A stretch of 64,000 nucleotides of DNA from Aliigemmobacter aestuarii (GTDB lineage Bacteria; Pseudomonadota; Alphaproteobacteria; Rhodobacterales; Rhodobacteraceae), in NCBI RefSeq assembly GCF_004799285.1, contig NZ_SSND01000001.1, positions 1,178,001 to 1,242,000 on the forward strand, read 5' to 3'. The position numbers were made by a program, and so were the translations under genes. The notes under the pieces are model-generated. The model was not told the DNA's origin and made no database searches. It was given only the letters and a program-made list of their open reading frames with translations. Below, piece by piece: positions 1 through 8,480 of the stretch (its first letter is position 1; the number at the start of each line of letters is the position of its first letter).

Positions 1-240
1 GATCCTGTGCAGCAGCAGATCTTCGCCTGGATGCCCTGGGTGTTCATGTTCATGCTCGGCGGCTTCGCCAGCGGCCTTGTGGTGTACTGGATCACGAACA
101 ACGTCATCACCTTCGTGCAGCAGTACCTGATCATGCGCAGCCACGGGCACACGCCCGACATCTTCGGCAACATCAAGGCCGGGATCCGCAAGAAACCCGC
201 GACCGCAAACACGACCCCGGCCAAGAAGACCCGGAAATGA
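1..240 (+). CDS. yidC: Membrane protein insertase YidC, C-terminal part (partial)
   Basis: C-terminal end of YidC/Oxa1, which inserts and folds inner-membrane proteins alone or with SecYEG. The frame is open from the window edge, so the gene starts outside. The end of the Oxa1 core is visible: a hydrophobic segment with 'MPWVFMFMLGG', then 'VYWITNN', typical of the last YidC membrane helices, followed by a short Lys/Thr-rich basic tail that would lie in the cytoplasm. Its stop overlaps the start of the MOSC gene (ATGA), so the two are translationally coupled. Only about 80 residues are seen, but the ending is characteristic. Confidence 0.9.
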   Translation, partial: DPVQQQIFAWMPWVFMFMLGGFASGLVVYWITNNVITFVQQYLIMRSHGHTPDIFGNIKAGIRKKPATANTTPAKKTRK

Positions 241-983
241 CGGCACGGCTTGCCCAGATCCGGCGCCACCCGATCAAGAGCCACGGGCGCGAGGCGCTCG
301 CCTCCGTCCGGCTTTCGGCGGGGGCGGGCCTGCCGTGGGACCGGCACTGGGCCGTGGCGCATGATGCCGCCCGGCTGGAGCCCGGCTGGAACCCTTGCCA
401 GATGTTCGCCCGCGGCGCCAAGGCCCCGGCGCTGATGGCCATTTCCGCAGCCCTGGACGAGGACAGCGCAGCCATCACGCTGCGCCACCCGGACCTGCCC
501 GACCTGACCTTCCGCCCCGACGATGCGGCCGATCAGGCGCAGTTCATCGACTGGGTGATGCCGCTTGCCCCGAAGGACCGCCCGTTGCCCGCCCGCATCG
601 TCTCGGCCGGGCGGATCATGTCGGATACCGATTTCCCCTCGGTCTCGGTCCTGAACCTGGCGTCGAACCGGGCGCTTTCCGAACGGATGGGGGTTGACCT
701 GTCGCCCGAACGCTGGCGCGGCAACCTCTGGGTCGAGGGGCTGGCCCCCTGGGAGGAATTCGACCTGATCGGGCGCACGCTGGCCATCGGCGAAGCGCGG
801 CTGAAGATCATGGAGCCGATCGCCCGCTGCAAGGCCACCACGGCAAATCCCGCGACGGGCCGGATCGACGCCGATACGCTGGCCGCACTCAACCGCCATT
901 ACGACCACCAGGAATTCGGCGTTTACGCCACCGTCGAACAGGGCGGAACGATCTCGATCGAGGACGAGGTGCGCGTGCTTTGA
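237..983 (+). CDS. MOSC domain-containing protein
   Basis: A 248-residue MOSC-family protein. The N-terminal part (about 1-110) looks like the MOSC beta-barrel domain and the rest like the MOSC domain proper. The conserved cysteine is seen as Cys198 in 'EPIARCKATT', followed by a 'NPATGRID' stretch as in molybdenum-cofactor sulfurase C-termini. MOSC proteins bind or carry sulfur from molybdenum cofactor or act in N-hydroxylated compound reduction; the substrate here is unknown. It overlaps yidC by 4 nt upstream and engB downstream, so it lies inside the yidC-engB operon common in Rhodobacterales. Confidence 0.85.
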   Translation: MTARLAQIRRHPIKSHGREALASVRLSAGAGLPWDRHWAVAHDAARLEPGWNPCQMFARGAKAPALMAISAALDEDSAAITLRHPDLPDLTFRPDDAADQAQFIDWVMPLAPKDRPLPARIVSAGRIMSDTDFPSVSVLNLASNRALSERMGVDLSPERWRGNLWVEGLAPWEEFDLIGRTLAIGEARLKIMEPIARCKATTANPATGRIDADTLAALNRHYDHQEFGVYATVEQGGTISIEDEVRVL

Positions 984-1633
984 CCGGCCTGACCTTCACC
1001 CTTGCCCCCGAACCCGACGATCCGTCGCGCGAACGCGGCCGGCTTCTGTTCGCCGGGCCGGTGGATTTCGTGAAAGGCGTGGTGGCGATGTCCGGCCTGC
1101 CCCCGGCCGACCGGGTGGAGATCTGTTTCGCCGGCCGGTCGAACGTGGGAAAATCCAGCCTGATCAACGCGCTGACCGGTCGCAAGAACCTGGCGCGCGC
1201 CTCGAACACGCCGGGCCGGACGCAAGAGATCAACTTCTTCGCCCTGGGCGACAGCCGCTATCTGGTCGACCTTCCGGGTTATGGCTTTGCCGAGGCACCG
1301 GTGGCGGTGGTCGCGAAATGGCAGGCGCTGCTGAAATCGTATCTGGCGGGCCGGCAGACCCTGCGCCGCGCCTTCGTCCTGATCGACACGCGCCACGGCA
1401 TCAAGAAGGTCGATGACGAGATCCTGACGCTGCTCGACAAATCCGCCGTCACCTTCCAGGTGGTGCTGACCAAGGCCGACAAGGTGAACCGCGCCACCCG
1501 CGAGGCAACGATCGAACAGGTCAAGGCGGCGCTGGCCCGACACCCCGCAGCCTATCCCGAGATCGTGGTCACGAGTTCGGAAAAGGGCGAGGGGCTGGAA
1601 ACCCTGCGCGCCCTTATCGCCGGGCTGGAGTGA
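980..1633 (+). CDS. engB: Ribosome biogenesis GTPase YihA/EngB
   Basis: A 217-residue small GTPase needed for late assembly of the large ribosomal subunit. G1 'GRSNVGKSS' lies at about 52-60, G3 'DLPGYG' at 97-102 and G4 'TKAD' at 164-167, all intact. The start chosen is TTG at 980, which overlaps the stop of the MOSC gene; no ATG lies nearby and the family N-terminus begins close to here. Position after yidC and MOSC suggests one operon for membrane insertion and ribosome assembly. It ends at the palindromic terminator at 1659-1685. Confidence 0.95.
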   Translation: MTGLTFTLAPEPDDPSRERGRLLFAGPVDFVKGVVAMSGLPPADRVEICFAGRSNVGKSSLINALTGRKNLARASNTPGRTQEINFFALGDSRYLVDLPGYGFAEAPVAVVAKWQALLKSYLAGRQTLRRAFVLIDTRHGIKKVDDEILTLLDKSAVTFQVVLTKADKVNRATREATIEQVKAALARHPAAYPEIVVTSSEKGEGLETLRALIAGLE

Positions 1634-1658
1634 ACCGGCTTCGCCTGGCGCGCGGCGA

Positions 1659-1685
1659 CGAAAATTCTTCGTCGAAGAATTTTCG
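1659..1685. terminator. Bidirectional palindromic terminator between engB and the SDR gene
   Basis: Perfect 13+1+13 nt inverted repeat centred on T1672 with arm CGAAAATTCTTCG, placed between two convergent genes. A run of T or A occurs in each arm, so it can end transcripts from both sides. The TTCTTCG core is close to the hairpin pair at 11910-11958. Confidence 0.75.
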
Positions 1686-1691
1686 CCCCCC

Positions 1692-2423
1692 TCAGACGTG
1701 CTGCGCGCCGTTGACCTCGATCTCGGCGCCCGAGATGTAGCTCGACTGTTCCGAGCACAGGAACCAGATCACATCGGCCACCTCGCGCGGTTGGCCAAGG
1801 CGTTGCAGGGGCAGCCGTTCGACAATCTTCTCGGTGCCGGGCGACAGGATCGAGGTTTCGATCTCGCCCGGCGCGATGGCATTCACGCGTACCCCAAGCG
1901 GGCCGAAATCATGCGCCATCTCGCGCGTGAGCGCCGCAAGCGCCGCCTTCGAGGTGGCATAGGCCGCCCCGGCGAAGGGATGCACCCTTGCCCCCGCGAT
2001 CGAGGTGACATTCACCACCGATCCCCGCGCGGCGGACAGTTCATCCTTCAACCCGCGCGCCAGAACGATCGAGGCAAAGAAATTGACGTGGAACACCTGC
2101 CCCCAGGTGCGCAGGTCGGTTTCCAGCGTGTTCAGCCGTTCGCCCCCTGACCCCTTGGGGCTGATTCCGGCATTGTTCACCAGCGCGTGCAGGCGGCCGT
2201 TGACCTTTTCCTTGATCGTACCGATGGCCGCGATGGTCTTGTTCGGGTCGGCAAGGTCGATCTGGATGTGGTTCTCTTCGCCCCCCGGCCAAGGGCAGCG
2301 CGGATCGAAGGGTTGGCGCGAACAGGTCAGAACCCGCCAGCCTTCGGCCGAAAAGCGTTTGACCGTGGCATGGCCGATCCCGCGGCTGGCCCCCGTCAGC
2401 ACCAGTGTCTTCTGCTCGGTCAT
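1692..2423 (-). CDS. SDR family NAD(P)-dependent oxidoreductase
   Basis: A classical 243-residue short-chain dehydrogenase/reductase. The cofactor motif 'TGASRGIG' is at 10-17, 'NNAG' at 83-86, and the catalytic Ser141, Tyr155 and Lys159 (YATSK) are in place. The C-terminal '[13 protein letters not shown]' is typical of the FabG-like branch. The substrate cannot be read from sequence; fatty-acid, sugar or secondary alcohols are all possible. It is divergent from argB across a 128-bp gap and convergent with engB. Confidence 0.9.
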   Translation of the reverse strand: MTEQKTLVLTGASRGIGHATVKRFSAEGWRVLTCSRQPFDPRCPWPGGEENHIQIDLADPNKTIAAIGTIKEKVNGRLHALVNNAGISPKGSGGERLNTLETDLRTWGQVFHVNFFASIVLARGLKDELSAARGSVVNVTSIAGARVHPFAGAAYATSKAALAALTREMAHDFGPLGVRVNAIAPGEIETSILSPGTEKIVERLPLQRLGQPREVADVIWFLCSEQSSYISGAEIEVNGAQHV

Positions 2424-2551
2424 TGGTTCGCCTCCGGCTTGTGTTGCGCAAAACCTACGCCTTTGGTCGGGAAAGGCAAGCCAACCCGGCGCTTGGCAGG
2501 GGTGGTCAAAGGGGCTATGCCTCGGCGGAACACCCGCCCCCTGGATCCCAG

Positions 2552-3448
2552 ATGAAAAAGCAGACCCTGACCATGGAAGATGCCATCAACACCGCCCGGA
2601 TGTTGTCCGAGGCGCTGCCCTATCTGCAACGCTATTCCGGCGCGGTGGTCGTCGTGAAGTTCGGCGGCAACGCCATGGGCGACGACGAGGCGATGGCCGA
2701 ATTCGCCCGCGACATCGTGCTGATGCGCCAGGTGGGCGTGAACCCTGTCGTCGTGCATGGCGGCGGGCCGATGATCAACGAGATGCTGCAGAAGCTTGGC
2801 ATCAAGTCGGAATTCGTGCGCGGCAAGCGCGTCACCGACAAGGCCACCGTCGAGGTGGTCGAGATGATCCTGTCGGGTCTGGTGAACAAGCGGATCGTGC
2901 AGGCAATCAACGATCAGGGCGGCCGCGCGGTGGGCATTTCCGGCAAGGACGATGACCTGATGGTCTGCGAGGCCGACGACCCCGAACTGGGCTTTGTGGG
3001 CCGCCCCGTGGAAATGAACGTGCAGGTGATCCGCGACCTTTACAACGCCGGGATCATCCCCGTGATCGCGCCTGTCGCCACCGGAATGAAGGACAACGAA
3101 ACCTTCAACGTCAACGGTGACACCGCCGCCGGCGCCATTGCGGGCGCGCTTCAGGCCGACCGGCTGCTGTTGCTCACGGATGTGTCCGGCGTGAAAAACG
3201 CCGCGGGCGAGGTGATGACCCAGATCACCCCGGACGAGGTGCGCCAGATGACCACGGATGGCGTGATCGCAGGCGGCATGATTCCCAAGACGGAAACCGC
3301 GCTGATGGCGCTGGATCAGGGCGTGCGCGCGGTCACCATCCTTGACGGGCGCATTCCCAACGCCTGCCTGCTGGAGCTTTTCACCGATCACGGCGCGGGC
3401 AGCCAGATCCGGTCTACCGCGCCCCGTGTCACGCCGCGCCGCCGCTGA
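2552..3448 (+). CDS. argB: Acetylglutamate kinase
   Basis: Phosphorylates N-acetyl-L-glutamate with ATP, the second step of arginine biosynthesis. The ATP-binding Lys is in '[10 protein letters not shown]' (Lys36) and the acetylglutamate loop is 'VVHGGGP'. The late '[10 protein letters not shown]' segment is also typical. The frame stays open upstream to 2405, but the family N-terminus and length (298 residues) fit the ATG at 2552. The next gene follows after 14 bp, so they are probably cotranscribed. Confidence 0.96.
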   Translation: MKKQTLTMEDAINTARMLSEALPYLQRYSGAVVVVKFGGNAMGDDEAMAEFARDIVLMRQVGVNPVVVHGGGPMINEMLQKLGIKSEFVRGKRVTDKATVEVVEMILSGLVNKRIVQAINDQGGRAVGISGKDDDLMVCEADDPELGFVGRPVEMNVQVIRDLYNAGIIPVIAPVATGMKDNETFNVNGDTAAGAIAGALQADRLLLLTDVSGVKNAAGEVMTQITPDEVRQMTTDGVIAGGMIPKTETALMALDQGVRAVTILDGRIPNACLLELFTDHGAGSQIRSTAPRVTPRRR

Positions 3449-3462
3449 GGGGCGGGCGGGCC

Positions 3463-4122
3463 ATGCCGGACCTGCTGGCGCAGATCGAGGCCCGCCTGTC
3501 CGCACAGGCGCTGTCGGTCCTTGGCGGATTTCACGCCGGGCCGGGCGACGACCTGCCACAGGGCACGCGGACGCTGCTTCTGATCGGCCCGCGCGAGCCG
3601 GGCTTCTGGCCGCATTTTACCGCGAGCGCGGAATGGCAGGACGGCGCGCCTGACCCGATGGACCGCTGGTCGCGCCGGGTGATCGGGCGCCTCGCTTGCG
3701 ATCTGGGGGGCAAGGCGCTGTTTCCCTTCGGCGGCCCGCCCTATCGGCCGTTCTTTTCCTGGGCACTGCGAACCGGTCGCGTCTGGCAAAGCCCGATCCG
3801 CCTGCTGGTGCATGACCGGGCCGGGCTGATGGTCAGCTTCCGCGGGGCGCTGGCCCTGAGGGAAAGCGTCGCCCTGCCCCCGCCACCTCCGGCCTCGCCC
3901 TGCGACGGCTGCGCGGCAAAGCCCTGCCTGACGGCCTGCCCAAGCGGCGCGCTGACCGGGGAAGGCTATGACGTGCCTGCCTGCCAGGCCTTCCTGCACC
4001 GCCCCGAGGGCGCGCCCTGCATGGACGAGGGATGCGCCGTGCGTCGCGCTTGCCCGGTGTCGCGCGCTTATGCAAGGATGGCGGAACATTCGGCCTATCA
4101 CATGAGGCAGTTCCGCAAATGA
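3463..4122 (+). CDS. Ferredoxin-like 4Fe-4S protein with QueG/MMACHC-like features
   Basis: A 219-residue protein of unknown role. The C-terminal third holds eight cysteines: Cys147, 150, 155 and 159 (CxxCxxxxCxxxCP spacing), then Cys174, 186, 191 and 197, enough for two iron-sulfur clusters. The middle part 'FPFGGPPYRPFFSWA' and 'GLMVSFRGALAL' resembles the region ahead of the clusters in epoxyqueuosine reductase-like proteins. The cobalamin-dependent QueG core is not evident at this length, so queuosine reduction is not claimed. A purine-rich ribosome site precedes ATG 3463. The gene follows argB by 14 bp and overlaps the phosphatase gene by 4 nt. Confidence 0.75.
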   Translation: MPDLLAQIEARLSAQALSVLGGFHAGPGDDLPQGTRTLLLIGPREPGFWPHFTASAEWQDGAPDPMDRWSRRVIGRLACDLGGKALFPFGGPPYRPFFSWALRTGRVWQSPIRLLVHDRAGLMVSFRGALALRESVALPPPPPASPCDGCAAKPCLTACPSGALTGEGYDVPACQAFLHRPEGAPCMDEGCAVRRACPVSRAYARMAEHSAYHMRQFRK

Positions 4123-4628
4123 CCAAACGCCTGATCCTGACGCGGCATGCGAAATCAAGCTGGGACGATCCGCTGACCCCGGATCACGACCGCCCGCTGA
4201 ACGATCGGGGCAAGGCTGCCGCGGCGGATCTGGGCCAGTGGCTGGCCAGCCGCGATTATATCCCCCAGGTGGTGCTGTGTTCCGATGCGCTGCGCACCCG
4301 CAAGACCTGGAGCGGGATCGCCCCGGCCCTGCCCGGCGACATCATTCTGGAACTGAAACCCGCGCTCTATCACGCGGGGCCCGACGTGATGCTGGCGGTG
4401 CTGCGCCATGCCAGAGGCGACACGGTGATGATGATCGGCCACAACCCGGGCATCTCGGAATTCGCGGCGCGCCTGGTGGCACGACCGCCGCTCAATCCGG
4501 AATTCCAGCGCTATCCCACCGGGGCGACGCTTGTCGCCGACTTTGCCATCGACGACTGGTCCGAGGTGGGCTGGGGCATGGGCGCCGTGGACGATTTCAT
4601 CGTCCCGCGGGAAATCGGCGCTCTCTGA
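4119..4628 (+). CDS. SixA-like histidine phosphatase family protein
   Basis: A 169-residue phosphatase of the histidine-acid/phosphoglycerate-mutase superfamily. The phosphate-pocket motif 'LTRHAKS' gives catalytic His10, and the second His is His108 in 'MIGHNPG'. The size and 'SSWDD...DRPLNDRG' layout match SixA-type phosphohistidine phosphatases, which remove phosphate from histidine on phosphotransfer proteins; the substrate here is not known. The start was taken at ATG 4119, which overlaps the previous stop (ATGA), rather than the longer frame from 4032 that runs through the ferredoxin gene. A terminator follows. Confidence 0.85.
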   Translation: MTKRLILTRHAKSSWDDPLTPDHDRPLNDRGKAAAADLGQWLASRDYIPQVVLCSDALRTRKTWSGIAPALPGDIILELKPALYHAGPDVMLAVLRHARGDTVMMIGHNPGISEFAARLVARPPLNPEFQRYPTGATLVADFAIDDWSEVGWGMGAVDDFIVPREIGAL

Positions 4629-4655
4629 TCGACCGCCACGAAACCCGACTGCGGA

Positions 4656-4679
4656 CCCGCCCTTCCGGGCGGGCTTTTC
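4656..4679 (+). terminator. Rho-independent terminator after the argB unit
   Basis: 7-bp stem CCCGCCC/GGGCGGG (4656-4662 with 4667-4673), TTCC loop, followed by CTTTTC. Confidence 0.85.
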
Positions 4680-4709
4680 AGTCTGGTGCAAATATCCTCG
4701 GGGGGTGAA

Positions 4710-4748
4710 TTGGCCGGAAGGCCAAGAGGGGGGCAGACAGCCCCCCTC
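4710..4748 (-). terminator. Terminator after bztD
   Basis: Read on the - strand, a 9-bp stem (4740-4748 with 4726-4734) is followed at once by a 6-bp TTGGCC/GGCCAA hairpin and then AATTC. It lies 21 nt past the bztD stop and faces the terminator of the + strand unit. Confidence 0.7.
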
Positions 4749-4769
4749 TCTGATCTCGACGCCTTGATA

Positions 4770-5576
4770 TCAATGCCCCAGGATCTGGCTCAGGAACAGC
4801 TTGGTGCGTTCGTTCTTGGGGTTGTTGAAGAACTCTTTCGGTTCGTTCTGTTCGACGATCTGCCCCTGATCCATGAAGATCACCCGGTTCGCCACGGCCT
4901 GGGCAAAGCCCATCTCGTGGGTCACGCACAGCATGGTCATCCCCTCTTCGGCCAGCTGGATCATCGTATCCAGCACTTCCTTGATCATCTCCGGGTCAAG
5001 GGCCGAGGTCGGTTCGTCGAACAGCATGATCCGGGGCTTCATGCACAGCGACCGGGCGATCGCCACGCGCTGCTGCTGGCCACCCGACAGCTGGCCGGGG
5101 TATTTGTGTGCCTGTTCCGGAATCTTCACCTTTTCCAGGAAGTACATCGCCGTTTCTTCCGCTTCGCGCTTGGGCACCTTGCGGACCCAGATCGGGGCAA
5201 GCGTCAGGTTCTCCATGATCGTCAGATGCGGGAACAGGTTGAAATGCTGGAACACCATCCCGACCTCGGACCGCACCTTGTCGATGTTCTTCAGGTCGCT
5301 CGTCAGTTCGGTCCCGTCCACGACGATCTGGCCGGCCTGATGTTCCTCAAGCCGGTTGATGCAGCGGATCAGGGTGGACTTGCCCGAACCCGACGGCCCC
5401 GCGATGACGATCCGTTCGCCCCGCATCACCGTCAGGTCGATGTCGCGCAGCACGTGGAAGGTGCCGTACCACTTGTTCATCCCCGAGATCTGGATCGCGA
5501 TGTCGCTTTCGGAAACCTTCATGTGGCTCCGGTCGATCTTGCGGTCGATGCCGTGTTCGATATTCATTTCGGTCAT
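4770..5576 (-). CDS. bztD: Amino-acid ABC transporter ATP-binding protein (BztD-like)
   Basis: A 268-residue ATPase that drives uptake of polar amino acids. Walker A 'GPSGSGKST' is at 60-68, the signature 'LSGGQQQR' at 163-170 and Walker B 'IMLFDEP' at about 183-189; switch His is in 'CVTHEMGFA'. An N-terminal extension of about 20 residues precedes the usual family start, but AAGGAG lies just ahead of ATG 5576. It is last in a four-gene set with two long permeases and a binding protein, the arrangement of the glutamate/glutamine/aspartate/asparagine system bztABCD of Rhodobacter capsulatus. Confidence 0.93.
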   Translation of the reverse strand: MTEMNIEHGIDRKIDRSHMKVSESDIAIQISGMNKWYGTFHVLRDIDLTVMRGERIVIAGPSGSGKSTLIRCINRLEEHQAGQIVVDGTELTSDLKNIDKVRSEVGMVFQHFNLFPHLTIMENLTLAPIWVRKVPKREAEETAMYFLEKVKIPEQAHKYPGQLSGGQQQRVAIARSLCMKPRIMLFDEPTSALDPEMIKEVLDTMIQLAEEGMTMLCVTHEMGFAQAVANRVIFMDQGQIVEQNEPKEFFNNPKNERTKLFLSQILGH

Positions 5577-5588
5577 TTCCCGGGCTCC

Positions 5589-7067
5589 TTAACGGTGGTC
5601 CGTCTTCAGCTTGCGTTCCAGGTACATGGCGTAGCGGGACATGCTGAAGTTGAAGATGAAGAAGATGGCGGCGACGAAGATGTAGGGCTCCCAATAGATG
5701 CCCTTCCAGTCGGTCGACGCACGCACGATGTCGGTGATGCCTTTCAGCGGATCGAGAAGGCCGACGAAGACCACCAGCGTGGTGTCCTTGAACATCCCGA
5801 TGAAGGTCGACACGATCCCGGGGATCGAGATCTTAAGCGCCTGCGGCAGGATGATCAGGCGCTGCGCCTTCCAGTAATCCAGCCCAAGCGCATCCGCGGC
5901 CTCGTACTGGCCCCGCGGCAGCGCGGCAAGGCCACCCCGGATCACCTCGGCGATATAGGCCGCGGCAAAAAGCGTGACCATGATGATCACCCGCAGGATG
6001 ATATCGAAGTTTGTCCCCGGCGGCAGGAAGTAGTTCAGCAGCAGCGAGGCCGTGAACAGCAGGGTGATCAGCGGAACGCCACGGATGAATTCGATGAAGC
6101 AGACCGACAGCGCCTTGACGAGGAACATGTTGGATTGCCGCCCCAGCGCCAGCACGATGCCGAAGGGCAGCGACAGCGCGATGCCCGCCACACCGATGGT
6201 GATCGCCAGCACGAAACCGCCGAACTTGTCCGAACCCACCGCCTCGATCGAGAAGGGGATGATCCGGTTCAGGACATCCGCCGCAACGCCCGCGCCATAG
6301 ATCCACCACAGCACCGGCACGAGCAGCATCGCGACAAGCTGTGCCGGGCCGCCGAAGGGTTGCGCGGCGCGGAAGGCAAGCCAGCCGATCACGAAACCCG
6401 CCAGCGCCACCACGGGCAACCAGACGGAGCCGCCCCAAAGCAGCCAGAAGCCAAGGCCCGGATAGATCGCCGTGAACCAGATCAGCTTTGACGGTGCAAA
6501 GATGTGGACCGCCCAAAGAACGGCCAGCACCAGCGTCACTGTCAGGATCGCGGCCCAGATGCTGTGCGCGGCGGCGTCGGCCGGGTCGATCAGCCGGAAT
6601 TCGGCCACCGTCACGAAGGCCAGCACGACAAGGGAGACGACCCCCATCACCCGGTTGGCAACCCGGCGATTCGCGGCGAACAGGACCGGCGTCAGGGCAA
6701 AGAAGAGAAGCCCCAGCGCAAGGATCGCGCGCCAGTACAGGTCAGAGGGGTAGAAACCGAAGGCGTATTGCTGCCAGCGGTCCTTGATGACGGCCCAGCA
6801 GGCGCCGTGATGCCCCTCGCCCCAGGAGGCGGCGATGATCTCGCGACACTCCGAAAGGGTCGAGGCATTCCAGACCGAGGCGGCAAGCCAGGGCCAGGCG
6901 GAGGCGATGAGCCAGACGACGGCCGCAGCGCCCAGGATCGTCAGCGCCGAGTTGATCGGCCCCGCGAACAGGTTTTCGCGCATCCACTTGACCGCGCCCA
7001 TCTCGCGCCCGGGGGGCGGTTGCTGGGCCAGCATCTGGGTGCGGACATAGGAGACCTGATTGTTCAT
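5589..7067 (-). CDS. bztC: Amino-acid ABC transporter permease (BztC-like)
   Basis: A 492-residue inner-membrane permease. About eight or more hydrophobic segments are visible. The extended N-terminal half holds a soluble loop with two cysteines ('LSECREI' and 'GACWAVI') followed by 'RWQQYAFGFYP', a hallmark of BztC/AapM permeases. The C-terminal half carries the binding-protein-dependent transport motif around 'YEAADALGLDYWKAQRLIIL', which contacts the ATPase. Only 1 nt separates it from bztB and 12 nt from bztD, so the three are one transcript. Confidence 0.93.
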   Translation of the reverse strand: MNNQVSYVRTQMLAQQPPPGREMGAVKWMRENLFAGPINSALTILGAAAVVWLIASAWPWLAASVWNASTLSECREIIAASWGEGHHGACWAVIKDRWQQYAFGFYPSDLYWRAILALGLLFFALTPVLFAANRRVANRVMGVVSLVVLAFVTVAEFRLIDPADAAAHSIWAAILTVTLVLAVLWAVHIFAPSKLIWFTAIYPGLGFWLLWGGSVWLPVVALAGFVIGWLAFRAAQPFGGPAQLVAMLLVPVLWWIYGAGVAADVLNRIIPFSIEAVGSDKFGGFVLAITIGVAGIALSLPFGIVLALGRQSNMFLVKALSVCFIEFIRGVPLITLLFTASLLLNYFLPPGTNFDIILRVIIMVTLFAAAYIAEVIRGGLAALPRGQYEAADALGLDYWKAQRLIILPQALKISIPGIVSTFIGMFKDTTLVVFVGLLDPLKGITDIVRASTDWKGIYWEPYIFVAAIFFIFNFSMSRYAMYLERKLKTDHR

Positions 7068-7068
7068 C

Positions 7069-8337
7069 TCAGCGCTCCTTCAGCTTGACGGACTTGTTGT
7101 AGACGTTCATCGCGCCCGAGATGATCAGGCTGATCGTCAGGTAGATGCCCGCCATCAGAAGGATCGCCTCAAGCTCGCGGCCGGTCTGGTTCAGGGTGAT
7201 GCCCCCAAGCGTGCCGCGCAGGTCCAGATAGCCCACGGCAATCGCCAGCGACGAATTCTTCGTCAGGTTCAGATACTGCGAAATCAGCGGCGGGATGATC
7301 ACCCGCAACGCTTGCGGCAGGATCACAAGGCTCATGGTGCGGCCCGGTCGCAGGCCAAGGGCAAAGGCCGCCTCGGTCTGGCCCTTTGAAATGGCCTGGA
7401 TACCGGCGCGCACGATTTCCGCGATGAAGGCCGCGGTATAAAGCGTCAGCGCCAGCCACAGAGCCATCAGCGAATTGGTGACATTGATCCCGCCGGCGAA
7501 GTTGAACCCCTTCAGTTCCGGGTATTCCAGATGAAAGCCCATGAACCACAGGAAGGCGACAACCGGCCCGAACAGGGTCAGAAGCGATTTCCACCAGGTC
7601 GTGGGGCGGACACCCGTCGCTTCCTGCACCGCCGCCGCATGGGCCAGAATGCGCCGGTTGGCCCAGATGCTGCCCGCGATGATCGCCACAAGGACAAGGA
7701 AGTTCACGCTGATGTGGACGATGCCCAGGCTGATCGTGCCCAGGTCGCGCACGTACATCGGGTTGGGGATAGCGGTGTAGCGGTTCGTGATCGCGACGCT
7801 GTCACCCAGGATCATCGAGGCCCCTGCCACGCCTTCGGCATTCGGACGGAAGGCATTGGGCGCGGGCATCGCTTCGGTAAAGACCGCATAGACCAGAAGG
7901 ATCCACAACAGCAGCGGGACGTTCCGTGTCACCTCGACATAGACGGTCATCAGCCGCGCGACGATCCAGCTTTTCGAAAGCCTCAGCACCCCGGCAAACA
8001 CCCCAAGAATGGTCGCCGCGATGCAGCCCAGGACCGACACGAGGAGGGTGTTCAGAAGACCCACCAGCATCGCACGGGCATGCGTGCTGTCGTTCGTGTA
8101 TTCGATCAGGCGCTGACTGATGTCATAGCCCGCCCGGTTGCCAAGGAAGCTGTAGTCGAACACCGGGTCCTTCCCCAGTGCGCGCAGATTGTCGACGGTG
8201 TTGTCGATCAGCCAGGCAATACCGGCCATGAACAGCATGAAGATGACGACCTGGATCGTCAGTGACCGGTAGCGGGTATCGTAAAGAAGCATGCTGAGCC
8301 GAAAGGTGTCTTTCGGCACGTCATGGACATTTGCCAT
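7069..8337 (-). CDS. bztB: Amino-acid ABC transporter permease (BztB-like)
   Basis: A 422-residue permease, partner of BztC. It has an N-terminal 'YDTRYRSLTIQ' and 'FDYSFLGNRAGYDIS' as in BztB/AapQ proteins, a large insert between the first membrane segments and the later ones, and the coupling motif 'TEAAFALGLRPGRTMSLVIL' near residue 340. Together with BztC it would form the membrane channel for polar amino acids. It begins 143 nt after the binding-protein gene, with a hairpin in that gap that probably lowers its expression relative to bztA. Confidence 0.93.
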   Translation of the reverse strand: MANVHDVPKDTFRLSMLLYDTRYRSLTIQVVIFMLFMAGIAWLIDNTVDNLRALGKDPVFDYSFLGNRAGYDISQRLIEYTNDSTHARAMLVGLLNTLLVSVLGCIAATILGVFAGVLRLSKSWIVARLMTVYVEVTRNVPLLLWILLVYAVFTEAMPAPNAFRPNAEGVAGASMILGDSVAITNRYTAIPNPMYVRDLGTISLGIVHISVNFLVLVAIIAGSIWANRRILAHAAAVQEATGVRPTTWWKSLLTLFGPVVAFLWFMGFHLEYPELKGFNFAGGINVTNSLMALWLALTLYTAAFIAEIVRAGIQAISKGQTEAAFALGLRPGRTMSLVILPQALRVIIPPLISQYLNLTKNSSLAIAVGYLDLRGTLGGITLNQTGRELEAILLMAGIYLTISLIISGAMNVYNKSVKLKER

Positions 8338-8433
8338 GCGCTTTCCCCCTGTGATGAACCTGCGGAGCCGTCGTTGCGGCGGGAATGGCGTCGTTGCGCC
8401 CCCGCGGGTTCTGTTCGGTTATTCTGGGTCGAA

Positions 8434-8466
8434 AGAAGGGAAAGAGGGGCGCAAGATGCGCCCCTC
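8434..8466 (-). terminator. Intercistronic terminator/attenuator between bztA and bztB
   Basis: On the - strand a 10-bp stem (8457-8466 with 8444-8453), 3-nt loop, then TTTCCCTTCTTTC. It sits just past the bztA stop and probably lets most transcripts end after the binding protein. Confidence 0.8.
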
Positions 8467-8480
8467 CGGTCGATGAAGGA

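Noticed and set aside
4686-6491. 601-codon + strand frame opposite bztC and bztD
   Set aside because: Low-complexity Arg/His/Asp-rich translation, an antisense shadow of the transporter genes.
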